Shown: positions 49,890 through 61,115 of the stretch, piece by piece
Layout of the letters: every line of letters begins with the position of its first letter
Position numbering within the stretch: the first letter of the stretch is position 1
Assembly: GCA_026545225.1 (NCBI GenBank)
Contig: CM048845.1
Coordinates: 123,757,533-123,821,532 of the forward strand
From: Cornus controversa
Taxonomy: Eukaryota; Streptophyta; Magnoliopsida; Cornales; Cornaceae
Reading direction: 5' to 3'
DNA: 64,000 nucleotides
The notes under the pieces: model-generated
The model's input: only the letters and a program-made list of their open reading frames with translations
The model's database searches: none
What the model was told of the DNA's origin: nothing
Position numbers and translations under genes: made by a program

Positions 49890-50025
49890 ATAGAGGGAGG
49901 AGGCATACGGGTGATGCTGTTGACAGAAGATAGAGAGCACAGATGATGAAGTGCATGGAGTCTTTGCATCTCACTCTTTTGTGCTCTCTATCTTCTGTCA
50001 TCACCTTCAGCTCCTCACTCTGTTT
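49890..50025 (+). ncRNA. MIR157: microRNA 156/157 precursor hairpin, copy A
   Basis: The mature miR157 sequence, which starts with T then TGACAGAAGATAGAGAGCAC, is at 49920-49940. The opposite arm at 49981-50000 is its exact reverse complement over 20 nt (GTGCTCTCTATCTTCTGTCA). A 40-nt loop of the usual family form lies between them (gatgaagtgcatggagtc). The stem extends outward with gtgat/atcac pairing. miR156/157 represses SPL transcription factors and controls the juvenile-to-adult transition. The gene is on the plus strand with its own TATA box upstream and a second, decayed hairpin 233 bp downstream. Confidence 0.95.
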
Positions 50026-50099
50026 TTTTTTTTTTTTTTAAGGTAAATGATTTGGCCATGGCATCCTGATCGATTAGGCCATTGAAGTCATCTATATAA

Positions 50100-50260
50100 A
50101 TATATTGTTTGTATACAATAGGGAGATAGGGGAGGAGGCAGTGGTGATATTAATGACAGATGATAGAGAGCGCGCACAAATATGATGAAGTGCAGAAAGC
50201 CCTAAACCTTCACCCCCAGCGCATGCCCATACCATTACTTCTATCACCATCATTGATCAT
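50100..50260 (+). ncRNA. Decayed second MIR157-like hairpin, copy A
   Basis: A duplicate of the upstream hairpin region: acaatagggag, gaggaggcagtggtgat and then TGACAGATGATAGAGAGC at 50154-50171, then gatgaagtgcag. The miRNA arm has one internal substitution and then diverges (gcgcgcac). The expected star arm is no longer complementary (gcgcatgcccatacc…), so Dicer-like processing seems unlikely. Confidence 0.6.
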
Positions 50261-51699
50261 CTTTATTATTATTATTAAAACTATCACTAGAAGTAGAAGA
50301 ATTAAAGATCTTGTTCGATATCTAGCATATCATGATCTGCTCACTATCTCTCTACAGGTGTGTTCATATATGTGTATATATAGCACTGCTATTGTCCAGC
50401 ATTCATATTACAAAAAATATAACATATATAATTGAGCATATATTATTCTAGGATTTCTTCTCACATATTGTATGCAAATGAGATCGAGCTAGATCTCATG
50501 CATTCAATTTTTTAAATTGATTTATATTTTCACTTGTTTTGTTTGATCACTTTCATTTCCCGTTCATTGTTAATTTGTTTGTTTGTTTTTCTTTTATGGG
50601 TTTAATTTAGTGTACAAAAAGGACAGAAGCATGTCAGTATGTTTTTCATTTCTATTTCCATTGTTGTGCTTGTTCACTTCTATTAATCTCATTAACAATC
50701 GATCTAATTAAGCTCTCCTCTAAGGTTTTCTTGTACCACATCAACTAGCTAGTTTCCTTTTTCCTTAATGAAACTCCATTAAGTGCTATTGATCTGAGAT
50801 TCATATATATATATATATATTGGGTAAGGTAAGTATGTATATTGATAGAAGAGGGTAGAAACAAGCATCCCTCATCTTCTCCAGGATTCTCTCTTTCCCA
50901 AACCATGCATCAGAATGCATTCTAACCCCTCCTTCCCCTGCTGTGGTTTGGGAGTCATTGGTATATATTTATATGATTCACATCAAATATCCCCATATAT
51001 ATATATATATATATATAGTCCATTGTAGCAACTCGAGATCGAACATCAAATCCTAGCGGGTAAACTTGTCCTGGGCAGCATATATATATATATATGTGTA
51101 CCACATTTGGGAGGAGAGGAGGAACAACATAATGTTCAGAAATAGACTCTCTACACCCACTGGCTGTCCTCAATATGCAGATTTTTTTCACTCAAACTCG
51201 AGGGCGCAAACTAAGGAGGATACAAGAAGAGCTAGCCATACAAACAAGCTACAGGGTGCATCAAGACATCAATATTTAGCTGAGATTCATAGTTAAAATA
51301 TAATTCATGGGGTGGCCTCTCCGCACTACTTGCTTACACCTGACCTGACATATGTGGGTGACCAAATAGTGCACAAGGTTTATGGGATTGGTTTTTCTCA
51401 TACACATCACCGTTTGCACGCACTTTCTCCAACTACTTGTTGCTCATGACTTAGCCAACCAGGCACTAATTCATGGTCTGATTGTATGTCTATGAGGTAA
51501 TTGGCTTGACCATTTTCATCGAGATTTTCACTCTCTCAGGTTTCTTACCAATTTTGTATTTATAAGCTACAATTTCACGGGTAATCATTTGAACTGAGAG
51601 ATTGTTTTTCTAATTTCTGAATGTGTGGTAAAACATTATCCCCATATATTTATCATTGCCAAGAAATATTCATAATTTCATATATTTTATCTTGGTTAA

Positions 51700-52500
51700 T
51701 TTTAACACGTAACTTGCATTCCATTAAAAAAATAATGTTCAGTTTTTTAAGAAAAAATTCCAAATTCAACATTTTAAATTCTAGGCAAAGCATTAAAGTG
51801 ACACAATTAATTTAAGTCTAAGATAGAGTTCATGGTCAAGTAATTAACTCCAGGGACCACTCAAAGCAGTCATTATTGTTGCACCATATATCAGGGCATG
51901 CTTCATTGCTTCTGGTTTTCTTTTGTTATAACATATATGTAACGTACTTGTACCATGTTGATGGTAAAACAACATGCTAGGTTATTGTTTTGCTCAAATT
52001 TCATAGAAGTAAATGAGTATTTCATGTTCAAGAATCTTTAATCATCGAGGATATGTGTCCTTTTGATGGATTACATTGTGTTTGCATCAGGGCGGTTCAA
52101 TATAATTTGAGGGACAAAAAATATAGAATGTGGCCTTTAAACATGTAATATTTTAATATAAAATATTAATTAATAATGTCTATTTAAAAATTAATTTTCT
52201 TACTTGTATATGTACATATTCAAATATATACATGTACAAGGCTCCAGAACTAAAAAATAAATATTTTTTGAAATCTTTTTGAATTTTCAGTGTTTAGCAT
52301 ACAGTGATAAGTGATGTCTCTGTCACTTAAAATTTTACTCTATTTTAAGTGATGCTTACCATTTTTAGTGATATTTAAATTGTGTTATGAAACACATTTA
52401 ATTGGATAAATTCTTAATCTATTCAGAATTAAGCATTGAATTGAGTTATCAAACAGCACATAAGACTCTAGCCAGCCCTATATTGCATTCCTTACCGTAA
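51700..52500. other. AT-rich intergenic stretch
   Basis: No gene or transposon ends are supported in this part of copy A. Confidence 0.45.
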
Positions 52501-52897
52501 TGCTTTGTTTGGTAGGAAGGAAGAAATTTGGATGCATGGAAGGGAGAGAAGGGGGGATGATGAGACATTCTTTATGAAGAGATTATGTTCTTCATTTTTT
52601 TGTTTGGTTGGATGGAAGAGAAGAGAATGAGATAATACCTTTATTACTTTGTTTGTTAGAAAATAAAGGAAGAGAAATAAAGAAATTTTTGTAATTTAAA
52701 ACATTTATAATAGCATTACATGTCTTTCTTTCTGTCTTCTGTCCAAATTTGGAGGGATGAAAATTTGTAAAAGAGGAAGAATAGCTTATCTATCCTTTCT
52801 TTCTCTTCCTTCATTTCATCTTTTTTGCCAAACGAATGAAATTTGCTTATTCTTTCTTATCTCCACTCCTCTTCCTTCCTTCCTACCAAACTAAGCA
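52501..52897. mobile_element. Tourist/PIF-Harbinger-like MITE, 397 bp
   Basis: The inverted ends are tgctttgtttggtaggaagg and tgcttagtttggtaggaagg (inverse strand). The flanking TAA duplication is at 52498-52500 and 52898-52900. There is no coding content. Confidence 0.8.
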
Positions 52898-53311
52898 TAA
52901 AATTGCCTTTCTAAGCACATGCCTCTATGTCAATAACTGTAATAATATCATGACCCTTTCTTAATTTAGACTACTATCAACTTACATCTCTTTTCTTACT
53001 AGGTGTATTGGTTATTGACATTTTTGAATGAAGGAGAGAAACAAGGAAGCCTTCGTGCCTAATAAAAAAAAAAGACATTGTAACCCTAATGGAAAAAGAG
53101 ATGCCAAAACCCACAAGTGCTCTCTGAAAGGTGGCGACGGTGGTGGTTGAAAAATCAAAGGTCAACAAAGAAATTAGATTGATAAATTTATTCTACATGT
53201 ATGTACATATGTATATATTTGAATATGTACAAAAATTCGTACAATGATATATTTCTCAGTATATATATACATGTGATTTTTTTTATATTTTTTGGGTGGG
53301 TATTACCATTT

Positions 53312-53738
53312 GGGCAAAATACATTGACATCTCTTGAATTTGGCCTAATTACACACGACAGTTATGATTGACGCTTATTGCACCATACACTCCTAGATGT
53401 TATGAAATTTCCTTTTTACCCTTAATATTTTAATATTTTTAAATAAAAAATCTTTTAATGTGAAATATCTATCTTGTCCACCATATATATATATATATAT
53501 ATTAATACTATGGAGTATTTTTTACATATGTCAAGGGTAATTTTATCAATGTTTTAATAGTATTTTTGTCATTTCATTGCAGACAAGGGTAATTAAGTCA
53601 TTTTTTAAAATTTTATTATGGGAAGGAAGATCGTTGATGACAAGAGCTTAACCTCAAAGAAAAAGGTGTAATAAATGTCAAACATGGTTGTGGTGTGTAA
53701 TTAAACCAAACCTCGAGGAAGTTAGTTTATTTTACCCT
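53312..53738. mobile_element. Small Mutator-like MITE, 427 bp
   Basis: The ends are GGGCAAAATACATT… and …TTTATTTTACCC, with inner ttgaatttgg/ccaaacctcgagg pairing. The 9-bp flanks TTACCATTT (53303-53311) and TTACTATTT (53739-53747) differ at one base. It is the same end type as the MULE at 31,442. Confidence 0.7.
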
Positions 53739-54296
53739 TACTATTTACACAAGTGATTGTACATACATACAACTCAAGTTTGAGCCGAGCTTAAGGTTGG
53801 TTGAACAATGACGAGCCAAGCTTGAACTTTTCTCCCAAAGTCGTCCAAATATGAGGTGAGTCCCGACAACCCAATGCTTGGCTCGATTAATTCCCACTCT
53901 TAATTAATGGGATGCATATTAGGATATCATGATGATACTTCTCCTCTAGCTTGATAAGGCTCAACTTAAACTAAAACCTTATTTCGATAGATTCTAACCC
54001 TCACCATCATAGTTTGTAACATCCCTAATTCACTGTTTTCCCTATACTACATCATTGCTTGGTGTTTTCAGTAAACAAACTGACCGTAAGCTGTGATCTT
54101 TCAATTCGAGGCAGAGGATTTTTTTGATTTAAATGTATTTTCCTACCCAAATTTCACATTCTTCCTTTATATTCAAAACATTACAACTTAGAAATTCGAG
54201 TCAAAGGAGATACCACCCACTGACCCAAGTGTGCTTTTTATATTTATTTATTAGGCAAGTACTCACGCAGTGGTGGAATTAAACCCAACAATGTTG

Positions 54297-54423
54297 GAGA
54301 TAACAGAGTTTTTGTTTCAATGATAGTAAGAATACCAATATTCTGCTGATTTAAGAAGGACTTGATCTCAATTTGTTTTACAAGGAAATTGAGGCGGCTT
54401 ATGTTCCAAGCTGAGATGGTCAT
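54297..54423 (-). pseudogene. Start of a LINE endonuclease ORF (fragment)
   Basis: The minus strand from ATG 54421-54423 reads MTISAWNISRLNFLVKQIEI and continues …QQNIGILTIIETKTLLS. This is the typical beginning of plant LINE ORF2 (WN.RGLN.P.K, then I..L.ETK). Similarity ends abruptly, so it is a fragment. Confidence 0.65.
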
Positions 54424-54787
54424 TTGGAAGTGAATTTCAGAGTCCTAATTAAGCCCCTAAACCCCTTCAAGGTATGTTTGTTTGATGAGAAGAAGCTTAA
54501 CTTGACTTGGACTTGAGCTTTTTAAGCTTCTTAATTCCTTTCTTTTTATTGATGGTAGTTTGAAACTCAACAGATGAGCAGGCAGATTCAGTTTCAAAGC
54601 TACTGGTATATATAAGATGATTCAAAGTGCAGCCACATCATCATGCAAACTATCATTTGTATCATCTTCATTGTCAAGTTCATCAGAACTTTCAGCATAT
54701 ATATATTATCCATAGGAGTCATTTTGAGGTTAGATAGAACATTGAATTGGTTTGATAGTTGGTTTGGTTAGGTTTGTGATTGACTTG

Positions 54788-55525
54788 TTAGGATGGGACG
54801 GAATGGGAGAGGGGGTTTGCACTGTGGAAGGATAAATGATTCCACAATCTTCTCGGAGGTTGTCTAAAAAGGGTGATTGACTCCAAGACTTTCTTCGTGA
54901 ACCCATGGAAGAGCTCATCAATGATCTCACTTCCAAAGTGCTCTCTTATCAGTCCTTCATTTCCCAAGCAGCTCTCGTATGCAACATAAACATTTTTGAT
55001 ATTAGAAACTGCTTTTTTCATTGTAAGGTCGCGAACTAACAGTTCCATTTTCACAATTCTGAAACACCCATTTTCCTCTATTAGTTTCTCCAACTCTTGT
55101 GAGGTTGGGTTGTACTTGGGGAAGTTTAAGGAGTCCACTTTTTCTTCACTCACCACAATCCTTTCAATTAGGATAATCAATTTTAACTAAGTCACAAAGA
55201 CAGTTCAACTTCTATATTATTAAGGTCTTATTTCAAGAAGATATTGGGTGCGTCAAGAAAATGATCTATATTAGTTTCTTGTCAACATTTTTATATGTAG
55301 AACAATTCTATTTTTCATCTGGATGCGGGCTATTTAGGGTTTGCCTCGTGTACTTGTAAAAAATGCTGACAAGAAGTTGATACGGTGTGTTTTGGAAGTG
55401 GTGATTTTTGATCAGTTCATGCTAAGAAAGAATTAATATTTTCTAAGAAAAATAAAATAAAAATGGAAGAACTCTTACCATGTTGGCCATGTCATGAAGA
55501 CTGGCTCCTAAAAGATGGACGATTG
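54788..55525 (-). pseudogene. SABATH-type methyltransferase gene fragment
   Basis: The minus strand encodes the C-terminal part of the SABATH family, which methylates carboxyl groups of salicylate, jasmonate, loganate or similar acids using SAM. The end of one exon (55489-55525, LLGASLHDMANM, donor gtaaga) is separated by about 290 bp from the last-exon part 54840-55180 (IVVSEEKVDSLNFPKYNPTS, LIEENGCFRIVKMELL, IREHFGSEIIDELFHGFTKK). The SAM-binding half is absent upstream. The two parts do not join in frame with the obvious splice sites. A frame change near 54,890 moves the C-terminal tail into another frame (SPFLDNLREDCGIIY). I call it a pseudogene. The substrate cannot be inferred. Confidence 0.7.
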
Positions 55526-55680
55526 CACTATAAGGGAAAATGCTGGTTTTGAATTTTTAGTATTAATTTGTTGTGGAAACCATGTATTTCATTATCAAGC
55601 GGGAAGACTACATGTGCTTCTTCCCTCCAAAAAGCGGTATATTGGGAGAAAATCTTTTTTCTTTCTGCAATATGATGGCA

Positions 55681-55830
55681 ATAAATTATGGAAGTCATAC
55701 ATACACTTTTTCTGCAATACAAATCTTGCCTCATCGGAAAAAAATAAATTATGGAAGTCATACATACACTTTTTCTGCAATACAAATCTTGCCTTATCGA
55801 AAAAAAATAAATTATGGAAGTCCGAGCAGC
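55681..55830. repeat. 63-bp tandem repeat, 2.3 copies
   Basis: Units start at 55681, 55744 and 55807 (ataaattatggaagt…). The unit is 21 codons long, so both strands stay open across it. This explains the long but unconvincing frame at 55515-55949. Confidence 0.9.
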
Positions 55831-56039
55831 ATGGCTCCGGAGAATGGTTATATATATATATATATATTTGGGCTGATCATCTTATAAAATGGTATGATGC
55901 ATACTTGTGTAATTCTAGGAGCATTAGGAGATCAATCGTGATAAGGTAACAAGCTTGTTACCAACAATTTTCATAGCAATCTAATATGACACCAAGCGAT
56001 TAGTTTTACTTTTTTATAATTGATTGTTACCTTGTTACC

Positions 56040-56950
56040 AGCATTTCTGAGTAAAAAAAGAATACGATATTATTGGTTAAAATACTTTTTTTTTTTTTCT
56101 CTTCTGTTAACTTTTCCAAACAAGAATGTTATTATTTCTTTTTTTTTCTTTCATAATTTATCCAAAGATGAACACAAATTATTGTTATCCTTTTTTTTCT
56201 TTTCTCTCTTGTTTATCCAAACAAAACCTAAAAGGACATGAAAGTTTTGTGCAATTTCACTTTCTTTCTTATTAAGTAATTATTACATGCGTTTCCTTTT
56301 TTTTACATTTACACTCTTATTTTAGAAGTAATGATACTTCTAACCCTAACTTCACAAATGAATGATTATCTTTTTTCAAATTATACAAATACACTTTCAG
56401 ATATCCCTTTTCTGTCTCCTTATCATGTTTTTGAGTTTTTTGACCGAATAAAAAAAATACAAAAAAATAGCTAATTTTTTTTTTTATATCTCTTGATTGG
56501 ATCAAAAAAATAAAATATTATCTATGCTATATAAATGATCTCTTTTTACATGACCCAAAAAAAGTACTAATTTTTTTTTTTATCTCTATTGAATAAATTA
56601 TCTCTTTTCACAGGGAAAAAAAGTACACTATGCAAAAAAAAAAAAAAAAAAAGGACCTAAATTTTTTTTAATCTTAATTATCTTTTTTGATTGAGTCCAA
56701 AAAAATTCATCTCTGTTAAATAAATTATTTTCTTTGACAAAATCAAATATATATATACAGTACGCAAAAAAATAAATAAAAGAACTCAACAAAAATTTAT
56801 CTCTATTGAATAACTTATATCTTTTGAAACGACCCAAAAAAAATTATCTCTATTGAATAAATTATTTATTTTGATATGACAAAAAAGTATCAAGAAAATA
56901 TTTCTCTTTTAACCTGGCCACAAAAAAATAATAGTGAAGGAAGTAAAGAG
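56040..56950. repeat. Low-complexity region with degenerate tandem repeats
   Basis: Poly-A and poly-T runs alternate with recurring tttatctctattgaataaa and gacccaaaaaaa phrases, roughly every 70-100 bp between 56,480 and 56,880. No coding potential. Confidence 0.7.
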
Positions 56951-58071
56951 TGTAAAAAAAGGTTAAAAGTTTACAATACAAAGAATAGTTATGACATTAT
57001 AAAATTATAGATGATACGAGTTTAAAAATTTTGTTGCTATTTTATTTAACAAAAAAATATAAATAGAGTGCAATAGGAAAAGAGAAGGGCCGAAATATGG
57101 CCTCCCAGTATTATTGAACTAAATACACTGATTTATTAGACAGGAGCTGTCAAAGGATAAATCTCCATTTCTTTTCGGATGCTGTAACGATGAGAGTGTC
57201 CACATGCACAAAGAGTGGGGCTGTAATAGCACACGGCACCTATTAGAGAGGTCAAAAAAAGTAGGCGCGACAGTGTAGAATGCTCTTGAGAGTTGTGTGG
57301 CTCAAATGTAAGCAAACCAATGAGCAGGAATGAAAATGACCAAAAAGCGAAGAAACAAAGATTACTACGCAATCATACACAAATTTAATCTTTCCAAAAC
57401 CTTATGCTGAAAGGTTTCCTTGATTCTTAATCGATGCAATCCCCAAACACAGTAAGGATGTGTTCTAAAAGGATAGTATAGGAATTTGGTGCAATTGTCA
57501 TTGCAATGTGTGCTGGACTCGGAACACAACCCTTTAAGACCAGTTACTCTGTATGATTCATTTTGTGGGTAGCCACCTCTGACCACTCTTCCAATTCAAT
57601 TCAACATATTGAAGTGGTTGAATTAATTAACATAAAAAGAAGATGAGTATGGATTCTTGTCCTTTTTTTTTCAAAATAAAAATGTGACTTAGTTGGACAG
57701 ATTTGCATCAGGTCGGCTACTCATAATAGTGGTGTATCTCACCACTTAGTGATGACTTTGGTTGCATCACTTTTTAAAAATTATTTTTAATATTTTTATT
57801 TTCTTTTCAAACGCATGCACACGTAATATTTTTCCACTAAGATGCCAACACCTTACCTCTCCTTTTGAAGAGAAAGGAATACTATTCCATCTACAATAAT
57901 GTCATTGATAACTGAATTTTTTATTATTATAACAAAATTCATTAGATTATTAAATTCAATTTTCTGTAGAATTTATTCTATTTTGGCATGATTCTATAAT
58001 CTGCCAGAGGACAAGCAAAATAGAAAAGAAATACGGGGTGGTGACATGCGGAAGGATAGGCACATTTGTGA

Positions 58072-59388
58072 CATATATTTTTATAATCGGTAATTTTCGT
58101 GTCAAAATCAAACATGATCGAGTTGTATTTGTTAATTTATATTTCGAATATTGATCATGTAATTGAAGTCTTAGAGTGAGTATGAAATTTTACACTAACC
58201 ATACAAACGTTTGTCAAATGATGAAATTTAAATTTTCGAAAAAAGTCATCAAGGGTCTACACAAGGATTCGATCGTTTGAAGTTTTGAGATGGTTTCGAA
58301 TGCATAAAGACATCGTTGATCACATATGAGAGTCACGTAGTTCAGGTAAAGTGGTGAGAACACTATTTTTCAAACGAGGAGGTTCCAACCTTGAAAAGAG
58401 GAATTTTTAAACAAAACAGTGCATTTTTCAAGGTTGGACTGGTCCAAGGGGTCTGAGCAACTCCTGCAGAGTCTGCTACAGGAGTTGGACAGGTCCAACT
58501 TTTTTGGTCTGCGAAATTTGACCAGTTTTGTTCTGTTTTGATCCAAAACTTTCTAAAATCATGAGACTTATTTCCTATTGGATTTTAACTTGTTTTTCAA
58601 AAAAATTAGGATTTTTAATCTCTATAAAAATCTTATATGGTTTCTCTTTCAAAACATGTTTTCAATATACAAGAGATACATATTCTAGAGAGAGAAAGTA
58701 TTGAAATATTTTTCTGAGCGGAGAATTTTTTCCTCAAATTATTTGTCTATATTTTTTAGAGCGCACACATATTCACTGAGTGATTTTAGGATGTTCTCTA
58801 TATTTGCTTGATCAATTGTTCGAAGACTGCATTGAAGCTTTTTTTATGATCAAATTACTGGATTGGTGTCTTCTACAACTGTTCGTTGGTGAGGAATGAG
58901 AAGAATATCGTACTAAGAAGGGGACAGAATACTTGCTGACTGTTCGTATTCTTCCAGTTACCCTTTTGAGAGAATTTTTGACGTTAATCGGGAATCTGCA
59001 GCAGTTGGACGAGATAGTCGCAATTATAAGCCTAATGTGTTCCGCATTAGAGTTCTTGTTAGAGTGAAGGGGGTGTGATCCTGAGATATAATCTGTTGTA
59101 CTTTGCTTCGACGATAGAGGGTTTATTTCTCCGGAGTTACAAAGCTTCACCTGTGATTTTCTTTCTTCTTGAGTTTTCTACATATATGTGAGGCATTCGT
59201 ATACTTTATTTTACTCCACTTTATTTACTTACTTTGTGGAATTAGTTTAATTATTAATTAAATTTAAAATTGAATAAATCGAATAATTAAACAAAAAAAT
59301 CATAATCACTCACTCTCTCTCTCTCTCTCTCTCTCTCTAAATTCGCACTTCTCCGCCGTCCAACTTAGAACACTACCTAATAATTCTT
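58072..59388. mobile_element. Insertion specific to copy B, LTR-like
   Basis: The flanks ggataggcaca (58,060) and ttatttgtgagccggaaaag (59,389) are about 20 bp apart in copy A (47,577-47,625). The 1.3-kb insert starts near tgtgacatat. It has a copia-LTR look: tctctataaaaatc near 58,620 as a possible TATA region, then agcgcacacatattcactgag and gggtgtgatcctgagat. It has no open frame. Its end, with a CT microsatellite at 59,312-59,338, is not sharply defined. It may be a solo LTR. Confidence 0.5.
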
Positions 59389-60624
59389 TCTTATTTGTGA
59401 GCCGGAAAAGCTACAGAAAGTACGGGTAGGATAAGGCAGTTCTTTCCCTGACGCAACTCTCTCTGTCACTATCTCGTACATTTTTCTAGAAGCTCGCAAA
59501 ATTGAATCTAGCTTCCAAGCATTTACCTTAGATGGACATGGAGATGTGGTGTCCTAAAACTACCTCTATTTTTACAATGGTCACAATTAATGTTGACTAT
59601 TTAGTCAACAAGGTATATATAAAAGTTTAAATTATTAATGCCCACAATTAATTAATGACAATAAAACATCAAACAAACTGAAACATATGTGCATAGCGTT
59701 ACCGTGACTGAGCAAAGTAAGCATTTGCATCAACTATAATTGTGCATTTGAATAATAGAATTTGAGCAATTAGGATAGTATTTGTATGTTAGAACAGCTG
59801 TTGTCCAAAAACATAGCTATAAGTAAATTGTATTTAAGGTGAACACGTTACCAATAAAATCAACCTACAATAATGATATAAAATGACAAGTCAATTTCGT
59901 TACATATACACGTAAACACTCGTATGTATATAGTTAATCCCTTAAAAATGTTTTTGTAGATTATATTTCAGGTCTTTTGTTAGATATGAAAATTAGATTT
60001 TATCTCTGCAACTTTAGTTTTCCACCATCTGAATTTGGTTGGTAGAAAAGACCAACACAGAAAAACTATATAATTCGCACAAGGAAGTTCCCTTGTCCAT
60101 GTATAATTTGATTAGAACAGCACCTCGAAAGGACTTTCAAACAACTTCAAGTTATCATGAACTTCCTGCATATATGCATGTTTGAAAAATGAGACACGTG
60201 CGCGCGGGCATATATATATATATATATATATATGTTAAGCAATAGAAAATCCGTGGGAAAGAAAAAAACCCTAATAAAGTAATATAATACCAGTACGCAT
60301 TAATGATAACACGAAGAAGAAATAGCTAATAAACAAAAATTCGTTTGACCTTCAGCTAAAATTTAAATGTTTCAAAATCAACTATCATTAATGCATGTCC
60401 TGTTGTTTAAGTGACTTGTGATCTAATATTGTGAATGAAAGCTATAATATAGAGAGATTAAGCTGGCGCTGACCTGTAACCGTAATAGTGATAGAAAAGG
60501 TAAACTATATGTAAAGTGCAAAAATTGAAACCCCTCAGAAGCATTTACTTGATGTAGCTGGACTTGGTTGGCATGCCTTGGTAACATGGTCCATACATAT
60601 ATCCTATATGCATAGACTATATGG

Positions 60625-60670
60625 ATAGATTTTCCCTATAAATAGAGGGTTTGGAAACTCCTGAGACTAG
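60625..60670 (+). promoter_or_regulatory. TATA box of MIR157 gene B
   Basis: TATAAATA at 60637-60644 in ttttccctataaatagaggg, matching copy A base for base around the box. It lies 116 bp before the mature miRNA. Confidence 0.65.
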
Positions 60671-60719
60671 GTCATCCAAAATTAACTGTGTGTGAAAATA
60701 TATACTATTATTTATATCT

Positions 60720-60850
60720 ACAATAGAGGGAGGAGGCATATATGTGATGCTGTTGACAGAAGATAGAGAGCACAGATGATGAAGTGCATGGAGTCTTTGC
60801 ACCTCACTCCTTTGTGCTCTCTATTCTTCTGTCATCACCTTCAGCTCCTC
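60720..60850 (+). ncRNA. MIR157: microRNA 156/157 precursor hairpin, copy B
   Basis: The mature miR157 sequence (TGACAGAAGATAGAGAGCAC preceded by T) is at 60753-60773, identical to copy A. The star arm at 60814-60834 has one extra T (gtgctctctattcttctgtc), making a one-base bulge in an otherwise full duplex. Loop and lower stem match copy A (gaagtgcatggagtctttgc). It should give the same mature miRNA as copy A. Confidence 0.94.
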
Positions 60851-60889
60851 ACTCTGTTGTATATACATGTGTCTTGATTATGCCATCAA

Positions 60890-60895
<6 letters not shown>

Positions 60896-60963
<68 letters not shown>
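60896..60963. repeat. (CT)n/(TA)n compound microsatellite
   Basis: About 18 CT repeats are followed by about 16 TA repeats, located between the two hairpins of MIR157 locus B. Confidence 0.95.
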
Positions 60964-60967
<4 letters not shown>

Positions 60968-60984
60968 TGTATACAATAGGGAGA

Positions 60985-61115
60985 AGAGGCAGTGGTGATA
61001 TTATTGATCGACAGACGATAGAGAGCACAAATGATGAATTGCAGAAAGCCCTAAAACCTTCACGTACCCCCCACAGCGCATGCTCATACCGTTACTTTTA
61101 TCATCTTTATTACTA
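60985..61115 (+). ncRNA. Decayed second MIR157-like hairpin, copy B
   Basis: A sequence matching miR157 at 19 of 21 positions lies at 61008-61028 (CGACAGACGATAGAGAGCAC), followed by gatgaattgcag as in a family loop. The opposite arm (gcgcatgctcataccgttac) no longer pairs well. It corresponds to the decayed hairpin of copy A, so it existed before the segmental duplication. Confidence 0.6.

Larger units (their letters stand above)
43870..54230. repeat. Segmental duplication, copy A
   Basis: Long collinear similarity to 57.1-64.0 kb in direct orientation. Paired blocks include 43,920-44,200 with 57,175-57,450; 46,890-47,120 with 57,455-57,600; 48,830-51,690 with 59,785-62,210; 53,090-53,280 with 62,900-63,090; and 53,935-54,200 with 63,110-63,940. 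Copy A carries extra insertions: about 44.2-46.9 kb, the hAT MITE at 47,744, the MITE at 52,501 and the MULE at 53,312. It includes MIR157 hairpin A. Confidence 0.85.

Noticed and set aside
55515-55949. 144-codon frame with repeated peptide NKLWKSYIHFFCNTNLA
   Set aside because: The 63-bp DNA repeat is a multiple of three, which keeps frames open on both strands. There is no family match, and it overlaps the SABATH exon fragment on the other strand.
60985-61115. Functional second miR157 gene
   Set aside because: The miRNA-like arm is good, but the opposite arm does not pair, so it is listed as decayed rather than functional.
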